From Clostridiales bacterium CHKCI006 (GTDB lineage: Bacteria > Bacillota_I > Bacilli_A > Erysipelotrichales > Coprobacillaceae): a stretch of DNA of 42,573 nt. The notes under the pieces were generated by a model, which was not told the origin of the DNA, made no database searches, and saw only the letters and a list, made by a program, of their open reading frames with translations. A program made the translations under genes and the position numbers. Location: the NCBI GenBank assembly GCA_900018345.1, contig FCNA01000036.1, forward strand, positions 1 through 42,573, in the 5' to 3' direction. Shown here piece after piece: positions 32,959 to 40,980 of the stretch. Positions within the stretch are counted from its first letter, which is position 1; every line of letters starts with the position of its first letter.

Positions 32959-33339
32959 GTGAAAGAAAGAATTCTAACTGATAAAGCACCGGGTGCCATT
33001 GGACCATATAGTCAAGGCATGAAGGTAGGGGACTTAATCTTTTTTTCAGGACAAATCCCTTTGGATCCAAAAACAGGCGAAATGCCTGCAGGAATTGAAG
33101 CACAGACAAAACAGTCTTTAGAAAATGTCAAAGGTTTATTAGAGAGTCAGGGGCTGAGTTTTGCGGATGTAGTGAAGACGACCGTTTACCTTGATAGTAT
33201 GGATGATTTTGGAACCATGAATGACATTTATGCGACCTATTTTGTAGAGCCATATCCTGCAAGATCTGCAGTAGAAGTTGCGAAACTACCAAAAGGCGCT
33301 CTGGTCGAGGTAGAAGTCATTGCTTATACTGGAAAATAA
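32959..33339 (+). CDS. ridA: RidA family reactive intermediate deaminase
   Basis: A 126-aa RidA/YjgF protein that hydrolyses reactive enamine/imine intermediates made by PLP enzymes, forming a trimer. Family signatures are APGAIGPYSQGMKVGDLIFFSGQIPLDP (split here over 10-37), the catalytic Arg in PYPARSAVEVAKLPKGA, and the closing EVEVIAY. Start is GTG 32959, with GGAGG 7 bases upstream. A terminator follows at the stop. Confidence 0.96.
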   Translation: MKERILTDKAPGAIGPYSQGMKVGDLIFFSGQIPLDPKTGEMPAGIEAQTKQSLENVKGLLESQGLSFADVVKTTVYLDSMDDFGTMNDIYATYFVEPYPARSAVEVAKLPKGALVEVEVIAYTGK

Positions 33340-33361
33340 AAAGAGCGCCAGCTCTTTTTTT
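33337..33361 (+). terminator. Terminator of ridA
   Basis: AAAAAGAGC, loop GCCA, GCTCTTTTTTT immediately after the stop codon. Confidence 0.87.
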
Positions 33362-33421
33362 GCTTATGGTCTAACGCCTATCGATATTGTGGCACCGCAT
33401 CCCGGGGGAGGATGTGATATC

Positions 33422-33805
33422 GTGATGGGTCAGCAGGTCTATCATGATCCGGCTTCGGCACCGGGAACCTTCATGGAAAGCTTATGTTTGAAAAATGGGA
33501 CAACCCTGGAAGGCAGTTATGCCTCGAGTGGTTATTTGCTGGAGGGCAGTTATAAACGTCCAATTTATATAGGGGGTAGCTGTAATCAGATTTTTATCCC
33601 AACCAGTTCACCGAAAGATGATCATTGTACCTGGCTTAGTTTAAATTATTGTTTAAAGGCGCCTTTAGAGGCCTATAATAATTTAGGGTATAGAAAAATA
33701 AGTGCGCGTTGTTGGCAAAAACATGTAAGTGACGGCATTCGCTTACAGTATGCCATTTTTAGACAAAAAGAAAGGACAGATGAGCATGTTGAGAATTTTA
33801 ATTAA
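33422..33805 (+). CDS. ComK-like competence regulator, N-terminally short
   Basis: A 127-aa protein resembling the core of ComK, the DNA-binding activator of competence genes. NQIFIPTSSPKDDHCTWLSL matches the ComK block (NxIxFPTxSPxxxxCxWIS), preceded by LCLKNG and a Ser-Lys-x-Pro stretch in the expected order. B. subtilis ComK is 192 aa; here the first 40 or so residues are missing. GTG 33422, 10 bases after GGGGGAGG, is the best start; the frame runs back through the ridA terminator without a good one. A possible promoter is TTGCTT-17-GATATT at 33360-33388. The sequence repeats LEGSY twice within ten residues. Its end overlaps the amidase gene by 20 bases. Homology is judged by eye. Confidence 0.65.
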   Translation: MMGQQVYHDPASAPGTFMESLCLKNGTTLEGSYASSGYLLEGSYKRPIYIGGSCNQIFIPTSSPKDDHCTWLSLNYCLKAPLEAYNNLGYRKISARCWQKHVSDGIRLQYAIFRQKERTDEHVENFN

Positions 33806-34334
33806 TCCTGCTCATGGTGGAAATGACTTGGGGCATCGATCTTTTCAGGCTTACAGCTTGATTTGCGAGAAAGACTATGTACTTCGTTTATCCCAAAAAC
33901 AGCAGGAAAGTCTAAAGGAGGCTGGCGCTCAGGTATTTTTAACACGGGACAAGGACGTAGCGATGTCAATTCCGAGCCGTCTGGCAATGACTGATCAAAT
34001 GGATGTGTTTATTTCAAACCATTTAAATATGGGACGTAAGCGGGGCATCGAGATCTATTATTCCGTTCATTCTGACGGCAAGCTTGCGAACCGCTTGAAA
34101 AAAGGGTTTGAAGAGAAGGGCTTTTTAGTTCGTCAGTGCCATGCTCGCAGTATGACAAATGATAAAAATGAAGACTACTATTCATTGCTGAAGGATTCAA
34201 AGGCTAAAGAAAGCGTCATGATCATGTATGGTTATGTGGATAGCGATGATATATCGCGTCTGATGACCTGTGAAAATGAGTATACAGAGATCGTGACCGA
34301 TGCGATCATGCAAACGCAAACCGTTCAGGTGTGA
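33786..34334 (+). CDS. Amidase_3-fold protein, catalytic Glu missing
   Basis: A 182-aa protein of the N-acetylmuramoyl-L-alanine amidase (CwlD/LytC catalytic domain) fold. The three zinc ligands are in place: LINPAHGG (His10), ICEKDYV (Glu28) and ISNHLN (His79). The final motif, normally VExGFxxN with the catalytic Glu, reads VMIMYGYVDSDD, with Met147 at the Glu position. There is no signal peptide, so it is predicted to be cytosolic, which is odd for a wall hydrolase. ATG 33786 has AAAGGA 9 bases upstream; ATG 33780 is an alternative. It is translationally coupled to the ComK-like gene. Confidence 0.75.
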   Translation: MLRILINPAHGGNDLGHRSFQAYSLICEKDYVLRLSQKQQESLKEAGAQVFLTRDKDVAMSIPSRLAMTDQMDVFISNHLNMGRKRGIEIYYSVHSDGKLANRLKKGFEEKGFLVRQCHARSMTNDKNEDYYSLLKDSKAKESVMIMYGYVDSDDISRLMTCENEYTEIVTDAIMQTQTVQV

Positions 34335-34361
34335 GGACAGCTTAGGCTGTCCTTATTTTTT
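34334..34361 (+). terminator. Terminator after the amidase-fold gene
   Basis: AGGACAGC, loop TTAG, GCTGTCCT followed by TATTTTTT. Confidence 0.85.
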
Positions 34362-34461
34362 GGGTATTCTTTTTTAATCGACAAAATCAACACTTACCTT
34401 CTGCGATAATCAGTTGAGAGGGTCTAAGACGCAGCTTGCGACATAGAATAGAGTGGTGATC

Positions 34462-34659
34462 ATGGTGAGAAAGTGGGTCCTTTTTCTTTTTGGTTTAATC
34501 TTTTTTTTAGAGGGAATAATCACAATAGGCCTGTATTTATGGCTGATTCGTCCTTTGAGCTTGCTGCGTGTCATGCGTTCAAAGGAATTTTTGGAAATCA
34601 TTTTTGGCCTCTTTCTCATCTATATGGCCATAGGAAGAAGGGATGATCATGAAAGTTAA
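34462..34659 (+). CDS. Small membrane protein (about 65 aa)
   Basis: A 65-aa protein with two membrane helices: RKWVLFLFGLIFFLEGIITIG and the ELLLF-like EIIFGLFLIYMAIG, joined by a basic loop. The start is uncertain: ATG 34462, or one of two GTG codons at 34453 and 34456, none with a strong ribosome site. It overlaps the next gene by 11 bases, which supports it being real. Function unknown. Confidence 0.5.
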   Translation: MVRKWVLFLFGLIFFLEGIITIGLYLWLIRPLSLLRVMRSKEFLEIIFGLFLIYMAIGRRDDHES

Positions 34660-35230
34660 ACAGATTTTAGTCAACTGGTCAATGGACGATGAGGAGCTCT
34701 GGGAACCTTATGAGTGGGAAGATGACGATGATCTGGAGATGCTCAGTGAGATCACTTGTCTGCATGTCAGTGAGGCTTGTATGCAGGATCTGGTCTATGG
34801 ACAGCTAAAGATGGTTTCGCCGGTGGATACGCTTTGCGTTTTCAGTGATGGTATGCATGGACTTGTCGCAGAGTTTGATGAGGAAGGGAAGCTGATCTAT
34901 CGCAGTTTGCTTCTGTTTGAGTATCGTGAAACACTCAATACGCTGATTGCACGACTGCCGCTGACAACGCTCACCTATCAGATCATGGATATGGCAGAAC
35001 CTAAAGAGTATGGGCTAACACGTCTTGAAAAAGAAAAAAAACAATTTGTCCTGGAAACATTGGATCATCTGTACCACTACCAGAAAGAACAGTTGACTTA
35101 TCTTTATCGACAGTATTTTATTGAAAATTGTTCGGTAAAGCGCATGTATGAGAAGCTTTCGGATAAATTAAAAGAAGGGTACGCGCCCCTTCATGAGATG
35201 ATCTATCACGATTTGCTTAAATATATTTAG
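34649..35230 (+). CDS. DUF3603/UPF0736-like protein
   Basis: A 193-aa soluble acidic protein. The opening KVKQILVNWSMDDEELWEPYEWEDDDDLEML recalls the DUF3603 (YjbA) family start (strand, VNW, Glu/Trp-rich turn), and CVFSDGMHGLVAEFDEEGK matches its second block. The C-terminal third is helical (KKQFVLETLDHLYHYQKEQL). ATG 34649 has GAAGGG 6 bases upstream and overlaps the preceding gene. Function of the family is not known. It converges on the next gene with a 14-base overlap. Confidence 0.6.
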   Translation: MKVKQILVNWSMDDEELWEPYEWEDDDDLEMLSEITCLHVSEACMQDLVYGQLKMVSPVDTLCVFSDGMHGLVAEFDEEGKLIYRSLLLFEYRETLNTLIARLPLTTLTYQIMDMAEPKEYGLTRLEKEKKQFVLETLDHLYHYQKEQLTYLYRQYFIENCSVKRMYEKLSDKLKEGYAPLHEMIYHDLLKYI

Positions 35231-35690
35231 TCCAGACAAGAAGTTCCACGATGCCATCGAAGATCAGGATGATGCCTAAAAGCGTGAAGAGATTGATGAC
35301 TGCGCCAAAAGGATCGAGGAGTAACAGTACACCCAGGATAGTCAGCAGTAAAGCAAAGATGAATGGCATATAGGTAACTTCACGGATCTTCCAGGAGCGG
35401 ACGAGCTTACCAACACCATCGATGGTAATGATGCTCCCTAAAACGATTGGAATGATCGAGAGAATCGCTGTTGGCGCGACCAGGCAGATTAGCCCGAACA
35501 AGAATAGACCGGCTGAGCTGATGAGGTCCGCATCCATTTGATGCAGCTGATAATCCTGATAGAGTCGATAACCGCCTAAAAACAGGGCGAGCATACCAAC
35601 GACCCGGCAAATCAGGGTGCTCGAAGCGACTGGAAAAAGCACAAAGATAAAGCCTAAGATCAAATAAAGCCAAGGGCTGTATCGTCGCAT
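35217..35690 (-). CDS. HdeD/DUF308 family membrane protein
   Basis: A 157-aa protein built of short paired membrane helices with repeated glycine/proline pattern (LGFIFVLFPVASSTLICRVVG, LFLFGLICLVAPTAILSIIP, FIFALLLTILGVLLLLDPFG), the three-fold repeat of HdeD-like DUF308 proteins. In enterobacteria HdeD is linked to acid resistance; the role in Firmicutes is unclear. ATG 35690 has AAAGGAGG upstream. The promoter is probably TATACT at about 35714-35719 on the minus strand, with a poorly spaced TTGACT. Confidence 0.8.
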   Translation of the reverse strand: MRRYSPWLYLILGFIFVLFPVASSTLICRVVGMLALFLGGYRLYQDYQLHQMDADLISSAGLFLFGLICLVAPTAILSIIPIVLGSIITIDGVGKLVRSWKIREVTYMPFIFALLLTILGVLLLLDPFGAVINLFTLLGIILIFDGIVELLVWTKYI

Positions 35691-35741
35691 AAAATGACCT
35701 CCTTTCATAGATAGTATAGCACAAACAAGTGGTTTTCAGTC

Positions 35742-35771
35742 AAAAAACAAAGGGAATCGTCAGGATTCCCT
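35742..35771 (-). terminator. Terminator of trpS
   Basis: On the minus strand AGGGAATC, loop CTGAC, GATTCCCT then TTGTTTTTT, overlapping the trpS stop. Confidence 0.83.
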
Positions 35772-36756
35772 ATTTGTAGATCGTAATACCGATCTTTCTT
35801 TCTACCTTAGCCAACGTTTTTCTGGCAACCGGTGTCGCTTTGCGCGCCCCTTCTTTGAGGATATCATCAATGTAGCTTCCCTGGGTCACTTCTTTGTAAC
35901 GGGTCTGGATATCTGTCAGATATTGACCGACGATCTCAGCCAGATCCTTTTTAAAGGTACCGTAACCGGCCCCGACATAGCGCTGTTCCAGTTCTGGAAT
36001 GGTCCTGCCTGATAAAGAAGCATAGATCTCTAACAAATTGGAGATGCCCGGCTTGTTTTCAGGGTCAAAACGGATCGAGCCTTCACTGTCCGTCACCGCT
36101 GACATGATCTTTTTCTTGGAGAGATTGACATCATCCAGAATATAGATGCAGCCCTTACCATCAGAAGAGGACTTAGACATTTTTTTGGTTGGATTCTGCA
36201 GATCCATGATGCGGCCACCGACTTTAGCGACCAATGGTTCAGGCAGAACGAAAGTCTCACTATAACGTCGGTTGAAACGATCGGCCAGATCACGTGTCAA
36301 TTCAACATGCTGTTTCTGATCTTCACCGACAGGGACATATTGTGGATTATAAAGAAGGATATCGGCAGCCATCAGCGTTGGATAGACATAGATGCCTGTC
36401 CCGATGCTTTCTCCTTTGGCAGCCTTATCTTTATACTGGGTCATGCGATAGAGCTCACCCATGCCTGAAAGGCAAGTCATATACCAACCGAGCTGTGCAT
36501 GCTCATGCACATCGGACTGCAGGAAGAGGGTCACTTTTTCTGGATCCAGACCGGCGGCCAGATAAATGGCAATCAGATCCCGGGTATTCTTGCGTAATTC
36601 TTTAGGTTCCTGTGTGATGGTCATTGAATGCAGATTGGCGATGAAGATGAACATTTCATATTCATCCTGATAGCTGATAAAAGGTTTAATGGCGCCAATG
36701 TAATTTCCTAATGTGACGCGTCCTGTTGGCTTGATGCCACTTAACATTCTTTCCAT
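35770..36756 (-). CDS. trpS: Tryptophanyl-tRNA synthetase
   Basis: Class I aminoacyl-tRNA synthetase (328 aa), charging tRNA-Trp. The HIGH-equivalent lies in GIKPTGRVTLGNYIGAI (about 7-23) and the KMSKS loop in NPTKKMSKSSSD (about 188-199). The tryptophan pocket block VGEDQKQHVELTRDLA is also clear. GGGAGG precedes the ATG. The leader is a Trp T-box, so expression responds to uncharged tRNA-Trp. Confidence 0.97.
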   Translation of the reverse strand: MERMLSGIKPTGRVTLGNYIGAIKPFISYQDEYEMFIFIANLHSMTITQEPKELRKNTRDLIAIYLAAGLDPEKVTLFLQSDVHEHAQLGWYMTCLSGMGELYRMTQYKDKAAKGESIGTGIYVYPTLMAADILLYNPQYVPVGEDQKQHVELTRDLADRFNRRYSETFVLPEPLVAKVGGRIMDLQNPTKKMSKSSSDGKGCIYILDDVNLSKKKIMSAVTDSEGSIRFDPENKPGISNLLEIYASLSGRTIPELEQRYVGAGYGTFKKDLAEIVGQYLTDIQTRYKEVTQGSYIDDILKEGARKATPVARKTLAKVERKIGITIYK

Positions 36757-36792
36757 ATTTTTTCCTCCCTTTTAGAAAAGCAAATCGGAAAT

Positions 36793-37035
36793 AAAAAACA
36801 CTTCCTCCTGCAAAGGACGAAGTGATCGTTGTGCCACCTTTTTGGGTTTGTTTTCTCGAGATACAAACATATCTCTAGCCCGTTAACGCTGGCTTGCGGC
36901 TCGACTACTGCTCGTTCATCTCGCAACTATAAGGCCCATTCACACTCACGTCATCATTTCGTTCCACCAACCCGAAATTCTCTAGAGATGCCCGGTGCGT
37001 GCTACTCTTCCTTAATCATCGTATTTGCTTTCTAT
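36793..37035 (-). promoter_or_regulatory. Trp T-box leader of trpS
   Basis: On the minus strand: GGAAGAGTAGCACG at the 5' end (AGTA element), GGTTGGTGGAACG in stem I, and specifier TGG (36936-36938) in GAATGGGCC. The variant T-box AAAGGTGGCACAACGA spans about 36826-36841. The terminator CACTTC..GAAGTG (36799-36824) has six T. TGGC pairs with the GCCA end of tRNA-Trp. The T-box departs from the usual ACCGCG by reading ACAACG. Confidence 0.93.
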
Positions 37036-37041
37036 AATTTT

Positions 37042-37070
37042 AGTTTAGCACTGGCCTTGACACTTGTCAA
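37042..37070 (-). promoter_or_regulatory. Promoter of the trpS leader
   Basis: On the minus strand TTGACA (37065-37070), 17 bases, TAAACT (37042-37047). Confidence 0.7.
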
Positions 37071-37211
37071 TAAAAATGGGAAAATAAAAATATTAGGAAT
37101 GTTAAGCTAATTCACATTAAGTTTATTTTTCACGGATATAATGATTGTCATAGAATAAAGAGTCGTCATACCATCTTAAATATTAGATGATGAAAAAAAG
37201 GAGCTGGTAAT

Positions 37212-37649
37212 ATGATAAGAATCTATACTGCACCTAGCTGCGCTTCCTGTCGTAAGGTTAAATCATGGCTAAAAGAACATAATATTGCTTATGTTGAGAA
37301 GAATATATTTTCTACCATTTTACGTAAGGAGGAGTTAAGGGAATTATTGGAACGTTCTGAAAATGGGACAGATGACATTATTTCAAAGCGTTCCAAGGTG
37401 ATTAAAGAGGGAAATGTGGATCTGGAGTCAATGACGGTCAATGAGCTGATCCAGTTTATTCAGGATCATCCGTCTGTCTTAAAACGTCCGATCATTATGG
37501 ATGAACGACGTTTCCAGGTCGGCTATAACTCGGAAGAGATCCGAGCCTTTATTCCGCGTGAATTAAGACATCTGGCTGATTGTGAAAACACCAAATGTCC
37601 GCCTTTTGAAAAATTGAAGATCAAAGAAAAAGTTTCTCCCTCAGCCTAA
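37212..37649 (+). CDS. spx: Spx-type redox regulator
   Basis: A 145-aa ArsC-like protein that binds the RNA polymerase alpha C-terminal domain and redirects transcription under thiol or oxidative stress. The redox switch is SCASC (Cys10, Cys13). Gly52, essential for contacting alpha, falls exactly at NGTDD, and Arg92, the sulfate/redox-state residue, at KRPII. Length and these positions fit Spx rather than arsenate reductase. AAAGGAG precedes the ATG. ClpXP control would need a free C-terminus; here it ends SPSA, slightly longer than the B. subtilis protein. Confidence 0.93.
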   Translation: MIRIYTAPSCASCRKVKSWLKEHNIAYVEKNIFSTILRKEELRELLERSENGTDDIISKRSKVIKEGNVDLESMTVNELIQFIQDHPSVLKRPIIMDERRFQVGYNSEEIRAFIPRELRHLADCENTKCPPFEKLKIKEKVSPSA

Positions 37650-37676
37650 AGAACATCGATGACGATGTTCTTTTTT
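37650..37676 (+). terminator. Terminator of spx
   Basis: GAACATCG, loop ATGA, CGATGTTC followed by six T. Confidence 0.87.
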
Positions 37677-37714
37677 CATAGGTGCCTTCATAGCATGATA
37701 GCAGGAGGTGCAGT

Positions 37715-40174
37715 ATGGAAATAAAAACGAAAATGGGCTTGAGCCAGGAGGAAGCGCGCCGGCGCTTGAGGCGGGATGGCTACAATGTTCTCGAAGAAAA
37801 GAAAAAACCGCATCCGGCTGTGCTTTTTGTCAACCAACTGAAAGACCCGCTGGTATTGATCCTGTTGGTGGCGACTATCATGAGCATGCTCTTGGGAGAG
37901 GTCTTAGATGCCCTGATCATGATTGCCGTGGTCATGATCAATGCAGTGATCGGCATCTGGCAGGAAATGAAGGCTGAACGTTCGCTGGCAGCCTTGCGGC
38001 AGCTGAATTCACCGACGGCACTTTGTTTGCGGGATGGGAAGCTGATCCAAATTGACAGCCGGGAACTGGTCAGAGGGGACGTGGTCTACCTGCGGACAGG
38101 GACTTACATTCCGGCGGATATGACGCTTTTGGAAAGTCAGTCGCTGGCGGTCGATGAGTCCAGCCTGACAGGGGAAAGTGAGCATGTCAGTAAACGTCTG
38201 GGGGACGCGGTGTTCATGTCTACATATGTCACTTATGGCAGTGGCTGCGGCCGGGTGGAAAAGACCGGCATGCAGACGGAAATGGGACAGATTGCCAGCC
38301 TTTTGAATCACCGTGAACGTCAACTGACGCCATTAGAGCAACGGATGGCCAGCCTGAGTCAGAAGCTGGGCTTATTATGTTTAGGGATTTGTATAGGGAT
38401 GTTTCTATTTGGACTGCTTCGCGGGCATGATTTCTTTGGCATGCTGTTGACGGCAATCAGTCTCGCGGTGGCGGCCATTCCTGAAGGCCTGGTGGCCATT
38501 GTCAGCATTGTTTTGGCGCTTGGCACCGTGCGCATGGCCAAACAAAATGCCATCATGCGCCGGCTGGATGCCATTGAGAGCTTAGGCAGCGTGAATATGA
38601 TCTGTTCGGATAAGACCGGGACGCTGACCCAAAACAAGATGCAGGTCGTGCGGACCTATCCGCATGTGACCGCCGAACTGAGCGAAGGGATGGTCCTTTG
38701 CAACAATGCAGTGGCATCCGAAAAGGGGTATCAGGGCAGTGCAACCGAAAAAGCGTTGTTAGCATATTTTCAAAATGAAGACAAGCTGTCTGAACGCTAT
38801 CCCCGTGTCAAGGAGTGGCCCTTTGATTCTGAACGTAAAAGAATGAGCACGCTCCATCGTTATCAGGATCATTACCGTCTTTATACAAAGGGCGCCTTGG
38901 AAGTCGTGCTTGCACGCTGTGATTACATCTTGCAGGAAGGGCGGGTCTGTATCCTTGAGGAAAAGCATCTAGCGATGATTGAAAAGGCCGGCAATGACAT
39001 GGCGGAAGGTGCCCTGCGTGTTTTGGCATTGGCTTTTCGGGATGTGATTGACCCTGCAGATCAGCTCGAAGAGCATTTAGTATTTGTTGGCATGGTCGGG
39101 ATGATCGATCCGCCGCGTCCGGAAGTGAAAGATTCGATTCGACAGTGTCGCCAGGCCGGTGTCGAAGTGACCATGATCACCGGTGATCATGAGAAGACGG
39201 CCTTTGCGATTGCTCGTGAACTGGATATCACCCATAATGTGCATCAGGTGATGAACGGCGCGACCCTGGCGACGCTCAGCGACGAGGAGCTCTATCGCAA
39301 AGTCGCCTCGATCCGGGTCTTTGCCAGAGTCAAGCCTTCTGATAAGGTGCGTATTGTCGAAGCCTGTCAAAAGCATGGCTGGCTTGTGGCCATGACCGGG
39401 GATGGGGTCAATGATGCGCCGGCTCTAAAAAAAGCCGATGTCGGGATCGCCATGGGAAAAACAGGTCTGGATGTTGCCAAGCAGGCCAGTGATATGGTCC
39501 TGGCTGATGATCATTTTGAAACCATTACGCGTGCCATTGAGGAAGGAAGGCATATCTATGGCAATATTCGCAAAGCGATCCTATATTTACTTTCCTGTAA
39601 TTTAGGTGAGATCATGTCCATCTTTGGTGCTTTACTCTTTTTTGGTGAAGAGATGACCATTTTGACACCGGTCATGATCCTTTGGGTCAATCTGGTCACC
39701 GATTCTTTTCCGGCGCTGGCCTTAGGTGTTTTGCCTGAGTCAAACGACCTGATGAAAGAAAAGCCGCGCCCTAAAGAGGAAAGCTTATTCAGTCATGGCG
39801 GGCTTGTCTTCACGATCCTGAATGGACTGGTCATTGGACTGATGACACTGGTGGCTTTTCGCTATGGCCTGAATGAAAGTGAAAGCTGCGGACGCACGAT
39901 GGCCTTCATGGTCTTGTCGCTCTCACAGCTGGCGCATACTTTGAATCTGGTGAGTGAGAAAAAAAGCCTGTTCCAGGAAAAAGGGGAAAGGCTGAAGCTG
40001 GTTATCATAGTGATCCTCGCTTTGACTGTTCTGCAGCTAGCCGTAGTGAATCTCGGTATCTTCTGGCGGCTGTTAGGCACATTGCCGCTTAGCTTTGACC
40101 AATGGTGTGTGGTCATTGGTCTTGCTTTAAGTCTGATCGGGATCAATGAATGTGTGAAATGGTTTGGTCGTTAA
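37715..40174 (+). CDS. P-type Ca2+-transporting ATPase (P2 class)
   Basis: An 819-aa cation pump of the SERCA/PMR1-like P2 group, exporting Ca2+ (or a similar ion) at the cost of ATP. Visible parts: N-terminal cation ATPase segment; actuator motif LTGES (151-155); M4 site AAIPEGL (about 253-259); phosphorylation site CSDKTGT (297-303, Asp299); MITGDH; and the hinge TGDGVNDAPALKKADVGIAMG (read in part). M6 carries NLVTDSFPAL, with the Asn and Asp expected for Ca2+ site II. Ten membrane helices are expected. AGGAGG precedes the ATG. There is no cytosolic heavy-metal domain. Confidence 0.92.
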   Translation: MEIKTKMGLSQEEARRRLRRDGYNVLEEKKKPHPAVLFVNQLKDPLVLILLVATIMSMLLGEVLDALIMIAVVMINAVIGIWQEMKAERSLAALRQLNSPTALCLRDGKLIQIDSRELVRGDVVYLRTGTYIPADMTLLESQSLAVDESSLTGESEHVSKRLGDAVFMSTYVTYGSGCGRVEKTGMQTEMGQIASLLNHRERQLTPLEQRMASLSQKLGLLCLGICIGMFLFGLLRGHDFFGMLLTAISLAVAAIPEGLVAIVSIVLALGTVRMAKQNAIMRRLDAIESLGSVNMICSDKTGTLTQNKMQVVRTYPHVTAELSEGMVLCNNAVASEKGYQGSATEKALLAYFQNEDKLSERYPRVKEWPFDSERKRMSTLHRYQDHYRLYTKGALEVVLARCDYILQEGRVCILEEKHLAMIEKAGNDMAEGALRVLALAFRDVIDPADQLEEHLVFVGMVGMIDPPRPEVKDSIRQCRQAGVEVTMITGDHEKTAFAIARELDITHNVHQVMNGATLATLSDEELYRKVASIRVFARVKPSDKVRIVEACQKHGWLVAMTGDGVNDAPALKKADVGIAMGKTGLDVAKQASDMVLADDHFETITRAIEEGRHIYGNIRKAILYLLSCNLGEIMSIFGALLFFGEEMTILTPVMILWVNLVTDSFPALALGVLPESNDLMKEKPRPKEESLFSHGGLVFTILNGLVIGLMTLVAFRYGLNESESCGRTMAFMVLSLSQLAHTLNLVSEKKSLFQEKGERLKLVIIVILALTVLQLAVVNLGIFWRLLGTLPLSFDQWCVVIGLALSLIGINECVKWFGR

Positions 40175-40210
40175 AAAAAGCGTCCTGCTAGTCTAAAGCT
40201 TGCAGGGCGC
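40173..40210 (-). terminator. Terminator of the CYTH gene
   Basis: On the minus strand GCGCCCTGC and GCAGGACGC (one mismatch) enclose a loop and are followed by seven T; it overlaps the stop codon. Confidence 0.8.
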
Positions 40211-40760
40211 GTGTCATTTTCGCGGGACAATTCTGTTGATAGCTGTAACCGTAAGTGTGCATCAGATCCTGAAAGATCAGGCGGCCTTCCGCTTCGTTAT
40301 CGACTTCAAATTCGACCTCGTAGTCCTGATGCTTGCCATAACGATTGGCATCCAGAAAAAGTGTTCCATTGGCATAAGGAAAAGTGTAGCGTGTCGTGGT
40401 CAGGGTCGTGATGGCCTCAAGATCCTGGATGTGCACACCTTCTTTAGCCAGTTCATCTAAGACAGGACTAGGAAAAGAGACCTTTTGCTTGAATTTCTGA
40501 TAGGTATCTGCGTCAAGCATCTGGTTGAATTCCAGTTTGGCAAAGCCCTGGGGCTTCTTGAGCGTCAGCTCATAAGTGCCATCGAGATGACGGATGCGTA
40601 AGGAGCAGTAGTGGGCTTTAAGGATCCCTTGCCGGTCCTGAAAATATTCGTTGGTCTGTACGATGGGCGCTCCATGGACGCTCTGAAAAGCCAGGAGCAT
40701 TTTTTGATAAGTGTTTTTTTCGATAAGTATCTTAAATTCGGTTTCTAAATGGGTCGACAT
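40188..40760 (-). CDS. CYTH domain protein (triphosphate tunnel enzyme, YjbK-like)
   Basis: A 190-aa CYTH/triphosphate tunnel metalloenzyme. These hydrolyse inorganic or organic triphosphates inside a beta-barrel. The signature ExExK is at ETEFK (Glu6, Glu8, Lys10), followed by EYFQDRQGILKAHYCSLRIR (basic residues that hold the phosphates), YELTLKKP, and the acidic DYEVEFEVDNEAEGR near 150. Firmicute YjbK-type proteins are often near RelQ; here the alarmone synthetase is 38 kb away. ATG 40760 has AAAGGATG upstream; the frame continues back through the repeat region without another good start. Confidence 0.88.
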   Translation of the reverse strand: MSTHLETEFKILIEKNTYQKMLLAFQSVHGAPIVQTNEYFQDRQGILKAHYCSLRIRHLDGTYELTLKKPQGFAKLEFNQMLDADTYQKFKQKVSFPSPVLDELAKEGVHIQDLEAITTLTTTRYTFPYANGTLFLDANRYGKHQDYEVEFEVDNEAEGRLIFQDLMHTYGYSYQQNCPAKMTRALQALD

Positions 40761-40784
40761 AAAAACATCCTTTCTTTTGTTTTC

Positions 40785-40954
40785 ATTGTACGAAATCGCA
40801 CCTATGGTACTCTTTCGTACAATGGGTGTGAAACTAACGTTTTCTTGCACGAAAATCTTGCGATTTCGTACAATCAAACTAAAGCGTCCTTTGCATCGCA
40901 TGAGAGAATATATGATATTCTCCATGCAAAGCACGCTTTAGTTTCACACCCATT
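40785..40954. repeat. Nested inverted repeats upstream of the CYTH gene
   Basis: Three perfect or near-perfect inverted repeat pairs interlock. ATTGTACGAAATCGCA (40785-40800) pairs with 40859-40874 (16 bp). AATGGGTGTGAAACTAA (40821-40837) pairs with 40938-40954 (17 bp). AAACTAAAGCG plus CTTTGCAT (40876-40896) pair with ATGCAAAG plus CGCTTTAGTTT (40924-40944). A shorter hairpin, ATTGTACGAAA/TTTCGTACAAT, spans 40785-40823. The pairings compete with each other. This is not a recognised family; it may be a structured 5' leader of the CYTH gene or an invertible segment. Confidence 0.85.
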
Positions 40955-40980
40955 ATATCACAGTTTCCCTGACTGACCAA
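40952..40980 (-). promoter_or_regulatory. Probable promoter of the CYTH gene
   Basis: On the minus strand TTGGTC (40975-40980), 17 bases, TATAAT (40952-40957). It would give a leader of about 185 bases covering the nested repeats; the -10 itself touches the outer repeat arm. Confidence 0.6.

Noticed and set aside
33320-33421. Longer N-terminus for the ComK-like protein from a TTG inside ridA
   Set aside because: It would run through the ridA terminator hairpin and has no ribosome site; GTG 33422 follows GGGGGAGG.
36829-37110. Plus-strand open frame upstream of spx
   Set aside because: It is the antisense of the Trp T-box and promoter and has no ribosome site.
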